This document shows positions 1 through 8,211 of a stretch of 59,180 nucleotides of DNA, piece by piece; the first letter of the stretch is position 1, and each line of letters begins with the position of its first letter. Made by a program: the position numbers and the translations under genes. The DNA is from Akkermansiaceae bacterium. Lineage in GTDB: Bacteria > Verrucomicrobiota > Verrucomicrobiia > Verrucomicrobiales > Akkermansiaceae. Under the pieces are notes generated by a model. That model saw only the letters and a list, made by a program, of their open reading frames with translations, ran no database searches and was not told where the DNA came from. The DNA lies in contig JARWZU010000035.1 in NCBI GenBank assembly GCA_029866215.1, forward strand, positions 1-59,180. The letters are read 5' to 3'.

Positions 1-149
1 TTCCAGTTGGCTGGAGTACTCCAGAGACCAGAGCCGCCGCCGCCGTCCCAAGTATTGCCGGCTTTTGCAGAGTGCACCGCAAACAGCGCGGTGATGGCGG
101 AAGCGAGTGGAAAGGAGAGGCGGGCGGTGGAGAGGACGCGGTGTTTCAT
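1..149 (-). CDS. Autotransporter-type repeat protein, N-terminus only (cut by window edge)
   Basis: Reading the minus strand from the ATG at 149 gives 49 codons running off the left edge. Residues 1 to about 30 form a signal peptide: a basic start (MKHR), a hydrophobic core and a cleavage site after VHSAKA. The mature start, GNTWDGGGGSGLWSTPANW, is the classic opening of proteins built from autotransporter-associated beta-strand repeats, which are exported in large numbers by Verrucomicrobia. The product is therefore probably a large surface or secreted beta-helical protein, with its passenger domain outside the window. The call rests on this short stretch and on family knowledge. Nothing can be said of its C-terminus (autotransporter barrel or PEP-CTERM anchor). 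Confidence 0.7.
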   Translation of the reverse strand, partial: MKHRVLSTARLSFPLASAITALFAVHSAKAGNTWDGGGGSGLWSTPANW

Positions 150-441
150 CGAATTTGGTCGGTATGTTTTCATATTTTTTCAGTGATGAATTCGAATTAG
201 GCATTCATTGCCCCCTTTTTAACCGTTCCTGTCAATTGCAAATAATCCTTAGGGTATATTTTTCATGCGAGATTTTCAGCAAAGGTAAGAACCGTATTGT
301 GCCAATGATAAATGACACCGGCGGTGTTAAGTCGTTGCGCCAGGATTCATGACACCCGGCGCTTGGAAAACGGGTGTAAAACACGGTGAAGACCTTGCGG
401 GGAGTCGGGACGATTTTAAGCAACTAGAAGATTTCAGTTAC
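150..441. other. Upstream region with two palindromes
   Basis: No convincing gene lies here. It is the 5' region of the exported protein that starts at 149 and reads leftwards, and it is locally AT-rich at about 160-310. Two inverted repeats stand out: ACACC-GGC-GGTGT at 313-325, and ACACCCG (about 351-357) paired with CGGGTGT (about 370-376) across a 12-13 base loop. They could be operators or an attenuator for the leftward gene. Neither is followed by a convincing T-run on either strand, so a terminator is not supported. Confidence 0.3.
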
Positions 442-618
442 TTAGGTTGCGGGTTGGAGATTGCTTTCACCGGTTTCCCATTCTTCGGAGTTCTCGGTAA
501 GGACGCGGATCACGGGACGAAGCCATCAGAACTCATTGGTGGAAATGTACACCACGCGGGTGCGGCGCTTGATCTCTGATTTGCATTCAAAATCCCGCCA
601 AACAGCACATGAATCCCC
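442..618 (-). pseudogene. Possible small conserved protein interrupted by an in-frame TGA
   Basis: On the minus strand one frame reads WRDFECKSEIKRRTR then VVYISTNEF, a TGA at 526-528, then WLRPVIRVLTENSEEW and ETGESNLQPAT, ending at TAA (442-444). Both halves have third positions rich in G/C and sensible amino-acid composition, in one unbroken frame. That fits one small protein of about 55-60 residues split by a nonsense codon. I found no ATG in frame upstream; a GTG/TTG start or further decay is possible. No family is recognised. Alternatives are a real readthrough or recoding event, or chance. Confidence 0.35.
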
Positions 619-666
619 ATGAGATTCGAGATCGACCCGCAGCCGGAAACAAGGGATAATCGCCCC

Positions 667-2352
667 ATGATCAATCGGGCGGGATGGATTCGGCTGGTGG
701 CGTCGGCGGCCAGCGGTCTGCTAGTGGCATTGCTATTTCCGCCATTTCATGGGTCGGCCTTCGCTTGGGTCGCCATGATCCCGCTGCTCGCGGCCTTGGG
801 GACGGTGGAAGGAAAACGTCCGGGGCGGCAGGGCTTCCGCTTGGGGTTTCTGGCAGGTTTGGTGAGCTGTCTGGTGCAATTGCGGTGGTTGGCGGTGGTG
901 TCGTCACTGGGGTCCGTGTTGCTCGCTCTGTATCTGGCGCTTTTCTGGGGGGTGTTTGGGGCCTTTGCGGCGACGCTTGGTAAGCCCGACGCGCGCGGCG
1001 GAGCCATGGCGAGCCTGCGGGTTGCATTTTGCCTCGCCAGCGTTTGGGCGGGACTGGAATGGCTGCGCGGCTGGTTGTTCACCGGCTTCGGGTGGAATGG
1101 CCTGGGCGTGGCATTTCATGAGGCACGGGTCATGGCCCAAGCGGCTGATTTATTCGGCGTGGCGGGGCTTTCCTTGGCCTTAGTATTTTTCCAATCGGTG
1201 ATCGTGCAGGCGGGTAGTGCGCTTGCTCGTCGGCAACCGGGAAAGCGCTGGGACTTGGCGGTCGCCGGACTGCTCGTGATTTTCCTTTTTGGATATGGAA
1301 AATTCCGGATTTCCAGCGAGGAGCGCGCCGAGGGGGGGCGATTGAAGGCATTACTCGTCCAAATCAACATCCCCCAAGATGCGGCGCAAGTGCTGTGGAC
1401 CGACCTCCAAGTGCATGAGGCCTACGAAGACGAGACTCTGAAGGCACTCGAGGCCTTGAAGGAGCCGACAGGTGAAAAATCCAAGGACTGGCCCGACTGG
1501 GTGATGTGGCCGGAAAGCGCGCTGACGGGCCGGATCCTCCGGACGAAAGATGGCAGCTGGGGGACCTGGCAAATCAACATGGACACGGTGGCCCAAGTGC
1601 GCACGGCGGGTCCATTTTCATTGATTCATGGAGCCGTCGAGCTTGAGGGCGAAAAAACTGGCGACGAGCTGCAGCCAAGCCCATCGGGGCGCGTCTACAA
1701 TTCCATCGCAGTCCAATCGCCCGAGGACGTCCTGCAAACTTACCGCAAGCACCACCTCGTTTTCTTCGGCGAGACCATTCCATTTGTTGAATCCTTGCCG
1801 ATTTTGAAAAAAATCTACGCGGAGCAAGCGGGCGTTGAATTCGGCGGGTCCTTCACCCCAGGGGATTCGCTCGATCCCCTGCCGATCCGTGCTGGCGAGA
1901 CGGAAATTGAGGCGATCCCCACCATTTGCTTTGAGGACACGGTGGGACGCTTGGTCCGGAAATTCACCCGCCCTGGCCCGCAAGTCATCATCAACGTGAC
2001 CAATGACGGTTGGTTCAAGGAGTCCCCAGCAGCCGCCCAGCACTTCGCCAACGCAAGGTTCCGCGCCATCGAGCTGCGGCGCCCGATGATCCGTTGCGCA
2101 AATAGCGGCGTGAGTGCCGCGCTCGATGCCACAGGGTCCCCCCTGCATCCCGACACGGGTCGAGCCCAGGTGCTGGTCGACGCCCAAGGCAGCCATTTCA
2201 CCCGAGGCTCGTTGCTGACTGAGGTAAAAATCCCCACGCACCCGAGTGTCTCGCTGTTTGCACGGATCGGGGATTGGGGAATTTTAGTCCTCACCGCGGT
2301 CGGACTGATGCTTGCGCTCTCCGCTCGCAAGGCTAAGCTTATCAAAGAGTAA
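667..2352 (+). CDS. lnt: Apolipoprotein N-acyltransferase
   Basis: Inner-membrane enzyme that adds the third acyl chain to the N-terminal cysteine of lipoproteins, the last step of lipoprotein maturation. The ATG at 667 is preferred over the in-frame ATG at 619: it has AAGGGA 9 bases upstream and leads straight into the first membrane segment. The product has 561 residues. About six to eight hydrophobic segments fill residues 1-230, followed by a carbon-nitrogen hydrolase domain. The catalytic triad is visible as E283 (WPESAL), K361 (YRKHHLVFFGE) and C421 (TICFED), with the conserved NVTNDGWF stretch after it and a last membrane helix at the C-terminus. The window encodes many lipoproteins that would need it. 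Confidence 0.93.
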   Translation: MINRAGWIRLVASAASGLLVALLFPPFHGSAFAWVAMIPLLAALGTVEGKRPGRQGFRLGFLAGLVSCLVQLRWLAVVSSLGSVLLALYLALFWGVFGAFAATLGKPDARGGAMASLRVAFCLASVWAGLEWLRGWLFTGFGWNGLGVAFHEARVMAQAADLFGVAGLSLALVFFQSVIVQAGSALARRQPGKRWDLAVAGLLVIFLFGYGKFRISSEERAEGGRLKALLVQINIPQDAAQVLWTDLQVHEAYEDETLKALEALKEPTGEKSKDWPDWVMWPESALTGRILRTKDGSWGTWQINMDTVAQVRTAGPFSLIHGAVELEGEKTGDELQPSPSGRVYNSIAVQSPEDVLQTYRKHHLVFFGETIPFVESLPILKKIYAEQAGVEFGGSFTPGDSLDPLPIRAGETEIEAIPTICFEDTVGRLVRKFTRPGPQVIINVTNDGWFKESPAAAQHFANARFRAIELRRPMIRCANSGVSAALDATGSPLHPDTGRAQVLVDAQGSHFTRGSLLTEVKIPTHPSVSLFARIGDWGILVLTAVGLMLALSARKAKLIKE

Positions 2353-2371
2353 GAAAATACTCTCGCAACTT

Positions 2372-2390
2372 AAACCCGCTCACCGGGTTT
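2372..2390 (+). promoter_or_regulatory. Hairpin just upstream of the DUF1800 start
   Basis: AAACCCG (2372-2378), a five-base loop and CGGGTTT (2384-2390) form a perfect 7-bp stem in the 45-base gap after lnt. It ends only 7 bases before the ATG at 2398. It could be a weak terminator for lnt, although only three T's follow. It could also be a translational control hairpin covering the ribosome landing site of the next gene. Confidence 0.4.
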
Positions 2391-2397
2391 CAAATCC

Positions 2398-3915
2398 ATG
2401 CTCCCAAAGGCAGAAAATTCCTGGACGATCTTCGAAGCGGCGCATCTCTTGAATCGCGCTGGGTTTGGCGGCAGCCCGTCAGACATCCGTGAGTTCCATG
2501 CGCTTGGACGAGAGCGGGCGGTGGACTCCTTGCTCCAACCCACCGAGCCCCTCGATGCATTTCCGCTCCCAAGCTGGGCGGCCAAGGATCAGGCGCTGGC
2601 GGACGTGAGAGCGACCATCGAAAGCCGCATCGCCCTGAAGGTGACCATGCGGGAAATGTCCCCTGAGGCTGCCGAAAATGCCAAACGGGAAGCGAACAAA
2701 GCCATGCAACAGGAGGCCCGCCAGCGCGAACTTGAAGCGCTGTCATGGTGGTTCCTCCGGATGCTCAAAACCCGTGCTCCTCTCCGCGAGAAACTCACGT
2801 TATTTTGGCACGACCACTTCGCGACATCGATCCAGAAAGTCAAAGAGCCCGTGCTGCTCGTCCAGCAAAACGACTTGTTTCGCAAGCAGGCGTTCGGGAG
2901 CTTTAAGGATCTCACCCAAGCGATCTTATTGGATCCGGCGATGACGCTCTACCTCGATACGGAAAGTTCGAAAAAAGGCTACCCGAACGAAAATTTTGCG
3001 CGCGAGATCATGGAGCTTTTTACCTTGGGTGAGGGAAACTACAGCGAGCAGGATGTGAGAGAAGCGGCCCGTGCATTCACCGGCTACCAATTCAACCGCC
3101 GAGAAGGCAAGGTGTATCACAACACGCGCCAATGGGATTCAGCCGATAAAACGATCTTCGGCCAGACCGGTGCATTTACCGGCAAAGATGCCATCAACCT
3201 CATCTTCCAAAAACCACAGGCCGCGCGCTTCATGGCGAGGAAACTTTGGGAATTCTTTGTCTATGAAAAACCATCGGATGCGGCGCTCGATATACTAACC
3301 GCAAGCTTCTTGAAATCCGATTTTCGTGTGGGCCCGTTGCTTCGGGAAATTTTTCTCTCGCAAGAATTCTATTCGGAGTCGGCGATTCGCTCGCAAGTGA
3401 AATGCCCCGTCCAGTTCATGGTCCAAATCCTCAAGCAGCTCGAGATCAGCGACCCACCCAAGGCATTTCCTCTCGCCGCCCAGCAACAACTTGGACAAGT
3501 GCTCTTCATGCCGCCCAACGTCGCCGGCTGGGACTGGGGGCAAGCATGGATCAACACGAACACCTTGTTCACGCGCTACAACCTCGCAGGATTTATCACC
3601 ACGAGCTCCAGTAGCAATTCATTGATCCCGCAGGATGAAGCGATGAAAGCCAAAGGCATGGGCCCCGCCAAACGCATGGCCCGGTCGTGGAAAGGGCCGG
3701 ATTACGAAAAGATCGCACCGCGCCCGCTGCGCGAAAAACCCGCCGACTTGGTCGATTCGCTCGTATTCCGTTTTTTCCAGAGTCCCGTGCCTGAAAAAGC
3801 CCGCAAGTCGTTCCTCGAATATGCGATCCAGAAAAAAGGCGCGATCTTCACCGATCACGAAACCGCCGAACTCTGCCACCTCATGCTCAGCACCCCATAC
3901 TATCAACTCACATGA
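2398..3915 (+). CDS. DUF1800 family protein
   Basis: A 505-residue protein of the DUF1800 family (PF08811), whose biochemical role is unknown. Recognisable parts are the opening HLLNRAGFGGSP, the central WFLRMLKTRAPLREKLTLFW with HDHFATS, the YLDTESSKKGYPNENFARE stretch, the ELFTLGEGNYSEQDVREAAR block, and the late PPNVAGWDWGQAWINTNT motif. All are hallmarks of the family. No signal peptide is obvious. It overlaps the next gene by four bases (ATGA), so the two are translationally coupled. DUF1800 and DUF1501 genes are habitual partners in Planctomycetes, Verrucomicrobia and Bacteroidetes. That makes a joint role in the envelope likely but unproven. Confidence 0.88.
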   Translation: MLPKAENSWTIFEAAHLLNRAGFGGSPSDIREFHALGRERAVDSLLQPTEPLDAFPLPSWAAKDQALADVRATIESRIALKVTMREMSPEAAENAKREANKAMQQEARQRELEALSWWFLRMLKTRAPLREKLTLFWHDHFATSIQKVKEPVLLVQQNDLFRKQAFGSFKDLTQAILLDPAMTLYLDTESSKKGYPNENFAREIMELFTLGEGNYSEQDVREAARAFTGYQFNRREGKVYHNTRQWDSADKTIFGQTGAFTGKDAINLIFQKPQAARFMARKLWEFFVYEKPSDAALDILTASFLKSDFRVGPLLREIFLSQEFYSESAIRSQVKCPVQFMVQILKQLEISDPPKAFPLAAQQQLGQVLFMPPNVAGWDWGQAWINTNTLFTRYNLAGFITTSSSSNSLIPQDEAMKAKGMGPAKRMARSWKGPDYEKIAPRPLREKPADLVDSLVFRFFQSPVPEKARKSFLEYAIQKKGAIFTDHETAELCHLMLSTPYYQLT

Positions 3916-5237
3916 AAACCCGCCGTGATTTCCTCCGCTCGACCATGCTCGGTGCCTCTGCCACATGGACGGTCCCCATGTTCATCGAGCGCACGTTCGG
4001 CGAACTGCATGAGGGCGCCCGCGACCTTGCGGTGCAACCGATCACGGGCAAGGACGACACGATCCTGGTCGTGCTCCAACTCGCCGGCGGCAACGACGGA
4101 CTCAACACGCTGGTCCCGTATGCCGACGACGTTTACCACAAAGCCCGCCCGCGCTTGGCGAAAAAGGAAACCGAGATCATCAAACTGAGCGACCACGTCG
4201 GCTTGAACGGCGCCATGCCCTTCCTGGGTTCGCTGTTCAAAGAAGGCGACCTTGGCGTCGTTCAAGGCGTCGGCTACCCGAACCCGAACCGCTCTCACTT
4301 CGTCTCCACCTCGATCTGGGAAACCGCCGACCCCAACTCCCATTCGTCCACCGGCTGGCTCGGACGCTATTTTGACAATGCCTGCCCCGGCGCGGACCCC
4401 ACCGTCGGCATCAGCTTCAATAAAACCAAACCCGAGAGCTTCGGCGCGATGAAAAACCCGGGCGTTTGCTTGAATTCCCCCGAGCTCTACCGGTGGATCA
4501 ATAGCGGCGGCGACAAGGACCAGGCAGAACAATTTTTCGCTGACCTCAACAAACCCAATCGCTCCACGACTCATGACGACGACGACGACCCGAGCGACGG
4601 TAACTCCATCGCCATGTCAGCCGGCGGCAAAGTCGGCGGTATCACCGGTGAAGGGAATCTCGCGTTCCTCGAACGAGTCGCTCTCGATGCACAGGTGAGC
4701 TCGAAGAAAATCCTCGAAATCGCCGCCAAACACAAAACATCCGTCCGCTACGACGGCACGCCGATCAGCCGAAATCTCAACCTGGTCGCGCGGATGATCG
4801 CGGGTGGCATGCCGACTCGGGTTTACTATGTGAGCCATGGCGGCTTCGACACGCATAACCAACAAGTCAATTCCCACGACCGCCTGTTAGGCCAGCTCGA
4901 CAGCGGCTTGAAATCGTTCTTTGCCGATCTCAAGCAACAAGGAAACGACAAGCGTGTGGTGCTCATGACGTTTTCCGAATTCGGTCGTCGCGTCTCGGAA
5001 AATGCAAGCGCAGGCACAGACCACGGCAAGGCATCCTGCCTCTTCCTCGCCGGCGCGGGGATCAAGGGCGGACTTCATGGCAAACACCCGAGCCTCACCG
5101 ATCTAGCAGATGGCGATATCCAGCACACCGTCGATTTCCGCAGCGTGTATGCCACCCTCCTCGGCGACTGGCTCAAGGCGCCATCCATCAAGCCGATCCT
5201 CGGTGCAAACTATCCCAAAATGGGGCTGATCGGTTAA
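3912..5237 (+). CDS. DUF1501 family protein, Tat-exported
   Basis: A 441-residue member of DUF1501 (PF07394), a sulfatase/alkaline-phosphatase-like fold of unknown substrate. The N-terminus MKTRRDFLRS is a twin-arginine signal, implying folded export, perhaps with a bound metal. Typical family blocks are present: VLQLAGGNDGLNTLVP, the VQGVGYPNPNRSHF stretch, YVSHGGFDTHNQQ, FSEFGRRVSENASAGTDHG and LFLAGAGIKGG. The conserved Asp/His residues in these blocks are likely metal ligands by analogy with the fold. A strongly acidic loop (DDDDDPSDG, about residues 222-230) sits in the middle. Its start overlaps the stop of the DUF1800 gene. Confidence 0.9.
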   Translation: MKTRRDFLRSTMLGASATWTVPMFIERTFGELHEGARDLAVQPITGKDDTILVVLQLAGGNDGLNTLVPYADDVYHKARPRLAKKETEIIKLSDHVGLNGAMPFLGSLFKEGDLGVVQGVGYPNPNRSHFVSTSIWETADPNSHSSTGWLGRYFDNACPGADPTVGISFNKTKPESFGAMKNPGVCLNSPELYRWINSGGDKDQAEQFFADLNKPNRSTTHDDDDDPSDGNSIAMSAGGKVGGITGEGNLAFLERVALDAQVSSKKILEIAAKHKTSVRYDGTPISRNLNLVARMIAGGMPTRVYYVSHGGFDTHNQQVNSHDRLLGQLDSGLKSFFADLKQQGNDKRVVLMTFSEFGRRVSENASAGTDHGKASCLFLAGAGIKGGLHGKHPSLTDLADGDIQHTVDFRSVYATLLGDWLKAPSIKPILGANYPKMGLIG

Positions 5238-5305
5238 CGCAGTCCGCCCATGCCGGTGCATACTGGTGATCGACATCGGTTTCGGAATATCATGAATTGC
5301 TGCCG

Positions 5306-6376
5306 ATGTATGATGGTACGCTGCTACTTCTTGGAATCGCTGGGCCGCAGCTGACTTCGGCCGAGGCTGCCCTTTTCCGTAAGCTTCAACCTGCGGGATA
5401 CATTCTATTTACGAGAAACATCGTAACTCCTGAGCAAACTCGAAAGCTCACCGACGACCTCCGCGACTTGTCCGAGAAAACGCCGATCATCGCCATCGAC
5501 CAAGAAGGCGGACGGGTGACGCGGACCAAGGAAATCGCCCCTGCCGCACCCTCAGCTCCTGCCCTTGCGGCCTTGGGTGACATGGGAAAAATCGCAGATG
5601 CCGGAGCGCTCACGGGTGGCTTGCTGCAGATGCTTGGCTTCAACATGAACTTCGGACCTGTCTTGGACTTGGACCATTTCCCCGAGTCGCAGAACGCACT
5701 GCGTGGCCGCTGCTGGGGCCGCAACCCGCAGCGAGTGATCGATTACGCCGGCCAGTGGAACCGCTGGATGCGGAAACGTGCGATCGCAAGCTGCGCAAAA
5801 CATTTTCCCGCATGCGGGCGCGCCCAGTCCGACCCGCACCACGATCTGCCATCATCGCCCGCCACGCTCGAAGACCTGCTCAAGGAGGACATCATCCCCT
5901 ACACCGCGCTGATGCCCGAGCTGGATGCCATCATGCTCGCTCACGTGGAATTTCCTAACATCGACCCGGATTTCCCAGCTTCGCTTTCGCCACGCATCAT
6001 CCGCCGCTTTCTCCGTGATCAACTCGGGTTCGATCGCCACCTCGTTCTCACAGACGACCTCGACATGGGCGCGATCACCCAGCGCTACGGACGGGGCGCG
6101 GACGTGAAGCTCGCCATCGAGGCGGGAAATGACTTGGCCATGATTTGCCACCAGACCGACACCGCGGAGCTTGCCGCTCGGGCGATCGAAGAACTCTCGC
6201 AAACCATCACGGATGATGCTCACAAGCGGGTCGAGCGTTTCCGCCGGAAGCTCCGTGAGCCTCTCGCATGGTCCGAGAATACTTGGCGAACCACCTGCAC
6301 AGCGTTGGCGAAGTTGGCTGCCGAGGTTCCCGAAATCCCGTCTGCTCAGGCGTCAAGTCCTGTGGCTGAATACTAA
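5306..6376 (+). CDS. nagZ: Family 3 glycoside hydrolase, NagZ-like beta-N-acetylhexosaminidase
   Basis: About 356 residues forming a single TIM-barrel of glycoside hydrolase family 3. NagZ enzymes remove N-acetylglucosamine from muropeptides in the cytoplasm during cell-wall recycling. No signal peptide is visible, in keeping with that. Visible motifs are DQEGGRVTR, the KHFPACGRAQSDPHHDLP loop with the Asp-X-His catalytic dyad (D176, H178), and LTDDLDMGAI with the nucleophile Asp at about 250. The start is uncertain: a TTG at 5297 is in frame, but the ATG at 5306 (MYDGTLLLLG) looks natural. The C-terminus is a helical tail of about 60 residues. The gene converges with metX, 13 bases away. NagZ-specific activity, rather than another GH3 activity, is inferred. 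Confidence 0.8.
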   Translation: MYDGTLLLLGIAGPQLTSAEAALFRKLQPAGYILFTRNIVTPEQTRKLTDDLRDLSEKTPIIAIDQEGGRVTRTKEIAPAAPSAPALAALGDMGKIADAGALTGGLLQMLGFNMNFGPVLDLDHFPESQNALRGRCWGRNPQRVIDYAGQWNRWMRKRAIASCAKHFPACGRAQSDPHHDLPSSPATLEDLLKEDIIPYTALMPELDAIMLAHVEFPNIDPDFPASLSPRIIRRFLRDQLGFDRHLVLTDDLDMGAITQRYGRGADVKLAIEAGNDLAMICHQTDTAELAARAIEELSQTITDDAHKRVERFRRKLREPLAWSENTWRTTCTALAKLAAEVPEIPSAQASSPVAEY

Positions 6377-6389
6377 CGGCAGGCGCGGA

Positions 6390-7541
6390 TCATTTCCCTA
6401 ACACCCACGAGATGTGCGGGGTGTAAAGATCTGGCTCCAAAAGGAACGAATCATGCCCCTTGTCGGAGTGCACGGTGATATGCATGACATCAAGTTTCGC
6501 CTCCTCGAGGTGTCCCACCAGTTCCGCTTGCTCCTCCGGATAGAAACAAAAGTCGGAGTCGATGGAGAAGACCAGCCAGCGTTGCCCCGCGAGGCGCGAC
6601 CGCTCGAACAAATCCGCTGGAGTCTCGGCATCCCCTTCCTGAGTGGCATCGTAGCGCGACCACAAATCAATGATGCGGAGGTACGTGTTGGCATCGAAGC
6701 GCCGGACAAATTTTTTCCCCTGGTGGAGCATGTAGCTTTGGAACTGGTCACGGACCCGATACCACGCGAGCACGTCATCCGGCTGCACGACGTCTTGCCG
6801 CGCGCGGCGCTCAATAGCGTCGAGATGGACGAAGGTTTTGTGAGAAATCATCCGTGCGAGAACCAGTCCGTAAAGCGGGCCTTGGCCATCGTAATAGTCG
6901 CCGCCGTTGAAATGCGGGTCATTCTCGATCGCGAGAATTTGTTCAAAAAGGATCAGCCGATTGAGGACCGTGGTTTTGAATCCGGAGGCGATAATGATCA
7001 CATTTTGGACACGCTCCGCAAAGCGGGTTGCAAAGGTCAGCGCGACCAAGCCACCCACCGATGGGCCGATCACCGCGTGCAGCGTTTGGATGCCGAAGTG
7101 ATCGATGAGGTCCTTAAACACCTCCACTTGGTCGGCAGCGGCCACAGCAGGAAATGAGGAACCCCATGGCTTGCCGGTCTCAGGATTCACGGAGCTGGGG
7201 CCGGTGCTTCCGTAGCAACCACCCAAGTAATTTGCGCAAATGACGAAGTATTTTTCCGTATCGATCGCCTTGCCAGGTCCAATCATGGCCTCCCACCAGC
7301 CTTCATGCATTTCCGGCTGCCAGAGGTCGCCAACTCCTTCGATTCCAGGATTCCGGCCCACCGCGTGGTGCGACCCGGACAAGGCATGGAAGAGAAAAAT
7401 CGCGTTCGTGCGGTCGGCGTTCAGTTCGCCCCAAGTTTCGTAGGCGAGGGTTACCCCAGGCAACAGCCCGCCATCTCGCAGCCGGATGGGTGCTGCGGGG
7501 CTTCCAATTTGAAGAAATTGCGTGTGGGACTCAACGACCAT
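6390..7541 (-). CDS. metX: Homoserine O-acyltransferase (MetX family)
   Basis: A 383-residue alpha/beta-hydrolase that acylates homoserine with acetyl-CoA (or succinyl-CoA) on the way to methionine. Early family signatures are LAYETWGELNADRTNAI and FHALSGSHHAVGR. The nucleophile elbow is GPSVGG with S161; many family members have GGSMGG here. The Asp of the triad lies in SIDSDFCFYPEEQ and the His in HSDKGHDSFLLE near the C-terminus. The acyl donor cannot be read from sequence alone. The gene is transcribed away from the small gene at 7649, sharing a 107-base region in which I could not recognise a SAM riboswitch. Confidence 0.9.
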   Translation of the reverse strand: MVVESHTQFLQIGSPAAPIRLRDGGLLPGVTLAYETWGELNADRTNAIFLFHALSGSHHAVGRNPGIEGVGDLWQPEMHEGWWEAMIGPGKAIDTEKYFVICANYLGGCYGSTGPSSVNPETGKPWGSSFPAVAAADQVEVFKDLIDHFGIQTLHAVIGPSVGGLVALTFATRFAERVQNVIIIASGFKTTVLNRLILFEQILAIENDPHFNGGDYYDGQGPLYGLVLARMISHKTFVHLDAIERRARQDVVQPDDVLAWYRVRDQFQSYMLHQGKKFVRRFDANTYLRIIDLWSRYDATQEGDAETPADLFERSRLAGQRWLVFSIDSDFCFYPEEQAELVGHLEEAKLDVMHITVHSDKGHDSFLLEPDLYTPHISWVLGK

Positions 7542-7648
7542 GGCCAGAGCCTAACCTTCCTTGGCCGCCTAAAGCAAGGGCCCGCTCGTGATTCGCGATC
7601 CGCCCGCTTGGGGCTTGGCAATGGCTGAAAATTGTTCAAGAGTGCCTC

Positions 7649-8089
7649 ATGTTCAGCGCCAACAGCCTCACCCCAGAACAAAAGGACGCGCTCAAAAAAT
7701 GGGCTGCCGAAGGAGCCACGATGTCAGACCTCCAGCGTCACTTGAAGGATGACTTCGGCCACACCCTCACTTACATGGACACTCGGTTCCTCGTTCTCGA
7801 TCTTGGAATCGAGTTGGTCGAGCCTGCCAAACCCGAGGAAAAAAAGGAGGAAAAGCCAGCGCCCGTTCCGACAGGGGTGGTCACCACCACGATGGATAGC
7901 CTGACACTTCCCGGTGCCTTGGTCAGCGGAAAAGTCAGCTTCAGCGATGGCGAGACAGCGGTCTGGATGCTCGATCAAACTGGCCGTCCCGGTCTCGATC
8001 CCGATACCGCCGGCTATCGCCCCTCGCCCGAAGACATCCAGGAGTTTCAAAAACAACTCCGCGATCTGATCCAGAAAAGCGGCCTCTGA
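7649..8089 (+). CDS. Conserved hypothetical protein, 146 residues
   Basis: Not recognised as a named family. Residues 1-55 look like a helical, DNA-binding-like unit: LTPEQKDALKKWAAEGATMS, then DLQRHLKDDFGHTLTYMDTR resembles a helix-turn-helix 'how to read the next row' arrangement. A short charged linker (EEKKEEKPAPVP, about 64-75) leads to a beta-rich domain at 78-120 (TMDSLTLPGALVSGKVSFSD, then GETAVWMLDQTGRPGLDP), followed by a C-terminal helix. No signal peptide or membrane segment is present. A cytoplasmic role is likely, but the function is unknown. It is the first gene rightward from the divergent metX promoter region and is followed by a terminator-like hairpin. Confidence 0.65.
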   Translation: MFSANSLTPEQKDALKKWAAEGATMSDLQRHLKDDFGHTLTYMDTRFLVLDLGIELVEPAKPEEKKEEKPAPVPTGVVTTTMDSLTLPGALVSGKVSFSDGETAVWMLDQTGRPGLDPDTAGYRPSPEDIQEFQKQLRDLIQKSGL

Positions 8090-8100
8090 GCTGGAGCCAT

Positions 8101-8150
8101 CGCACGGATGGCAGATGCCACCGACATGAGCATCCGTCTGCGGTTTTGAT
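8101..8150 (+). terminator. Possible rho-independent terminator with long loop
   Basis: Just after the stop at 8089, CGCACGGATG pairs with CATCCG-TCTGCG (two-base bulge) across a loop of about 20 bases. The sequence GTTTTG follows. It would end transcription of the 146-residue protein gene before the lipoprotein gene. The T-run is short, so support is moderate. Confidence 0.4.
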
Positions 8151-8211
8151 TGGTTGAAGCATGCGCACCCCGACACGACCATCCGCCACACAACGATCTC
8201 GCCACCCCGGG

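Noticed and set aside
1618-2241. 207-codon frame on the minus strand over lnt
   Set aside because: Antisense shadow produced by G/C-rich third positions; lnt is unambiguous.
3903-4574. 223-codon frame on the minus strand over the DUF1501 gene
   Set aside because: Antisense shadow of a strongly recognisable gene on the other strand; no family features.
7542-7648. SAM-responsive riboswitch upstream of metX
   Set aside because: The leader is short and I could not find the conserved pseudoknot or GCTAAAG-type tail of the known SAM riboswitch classes.
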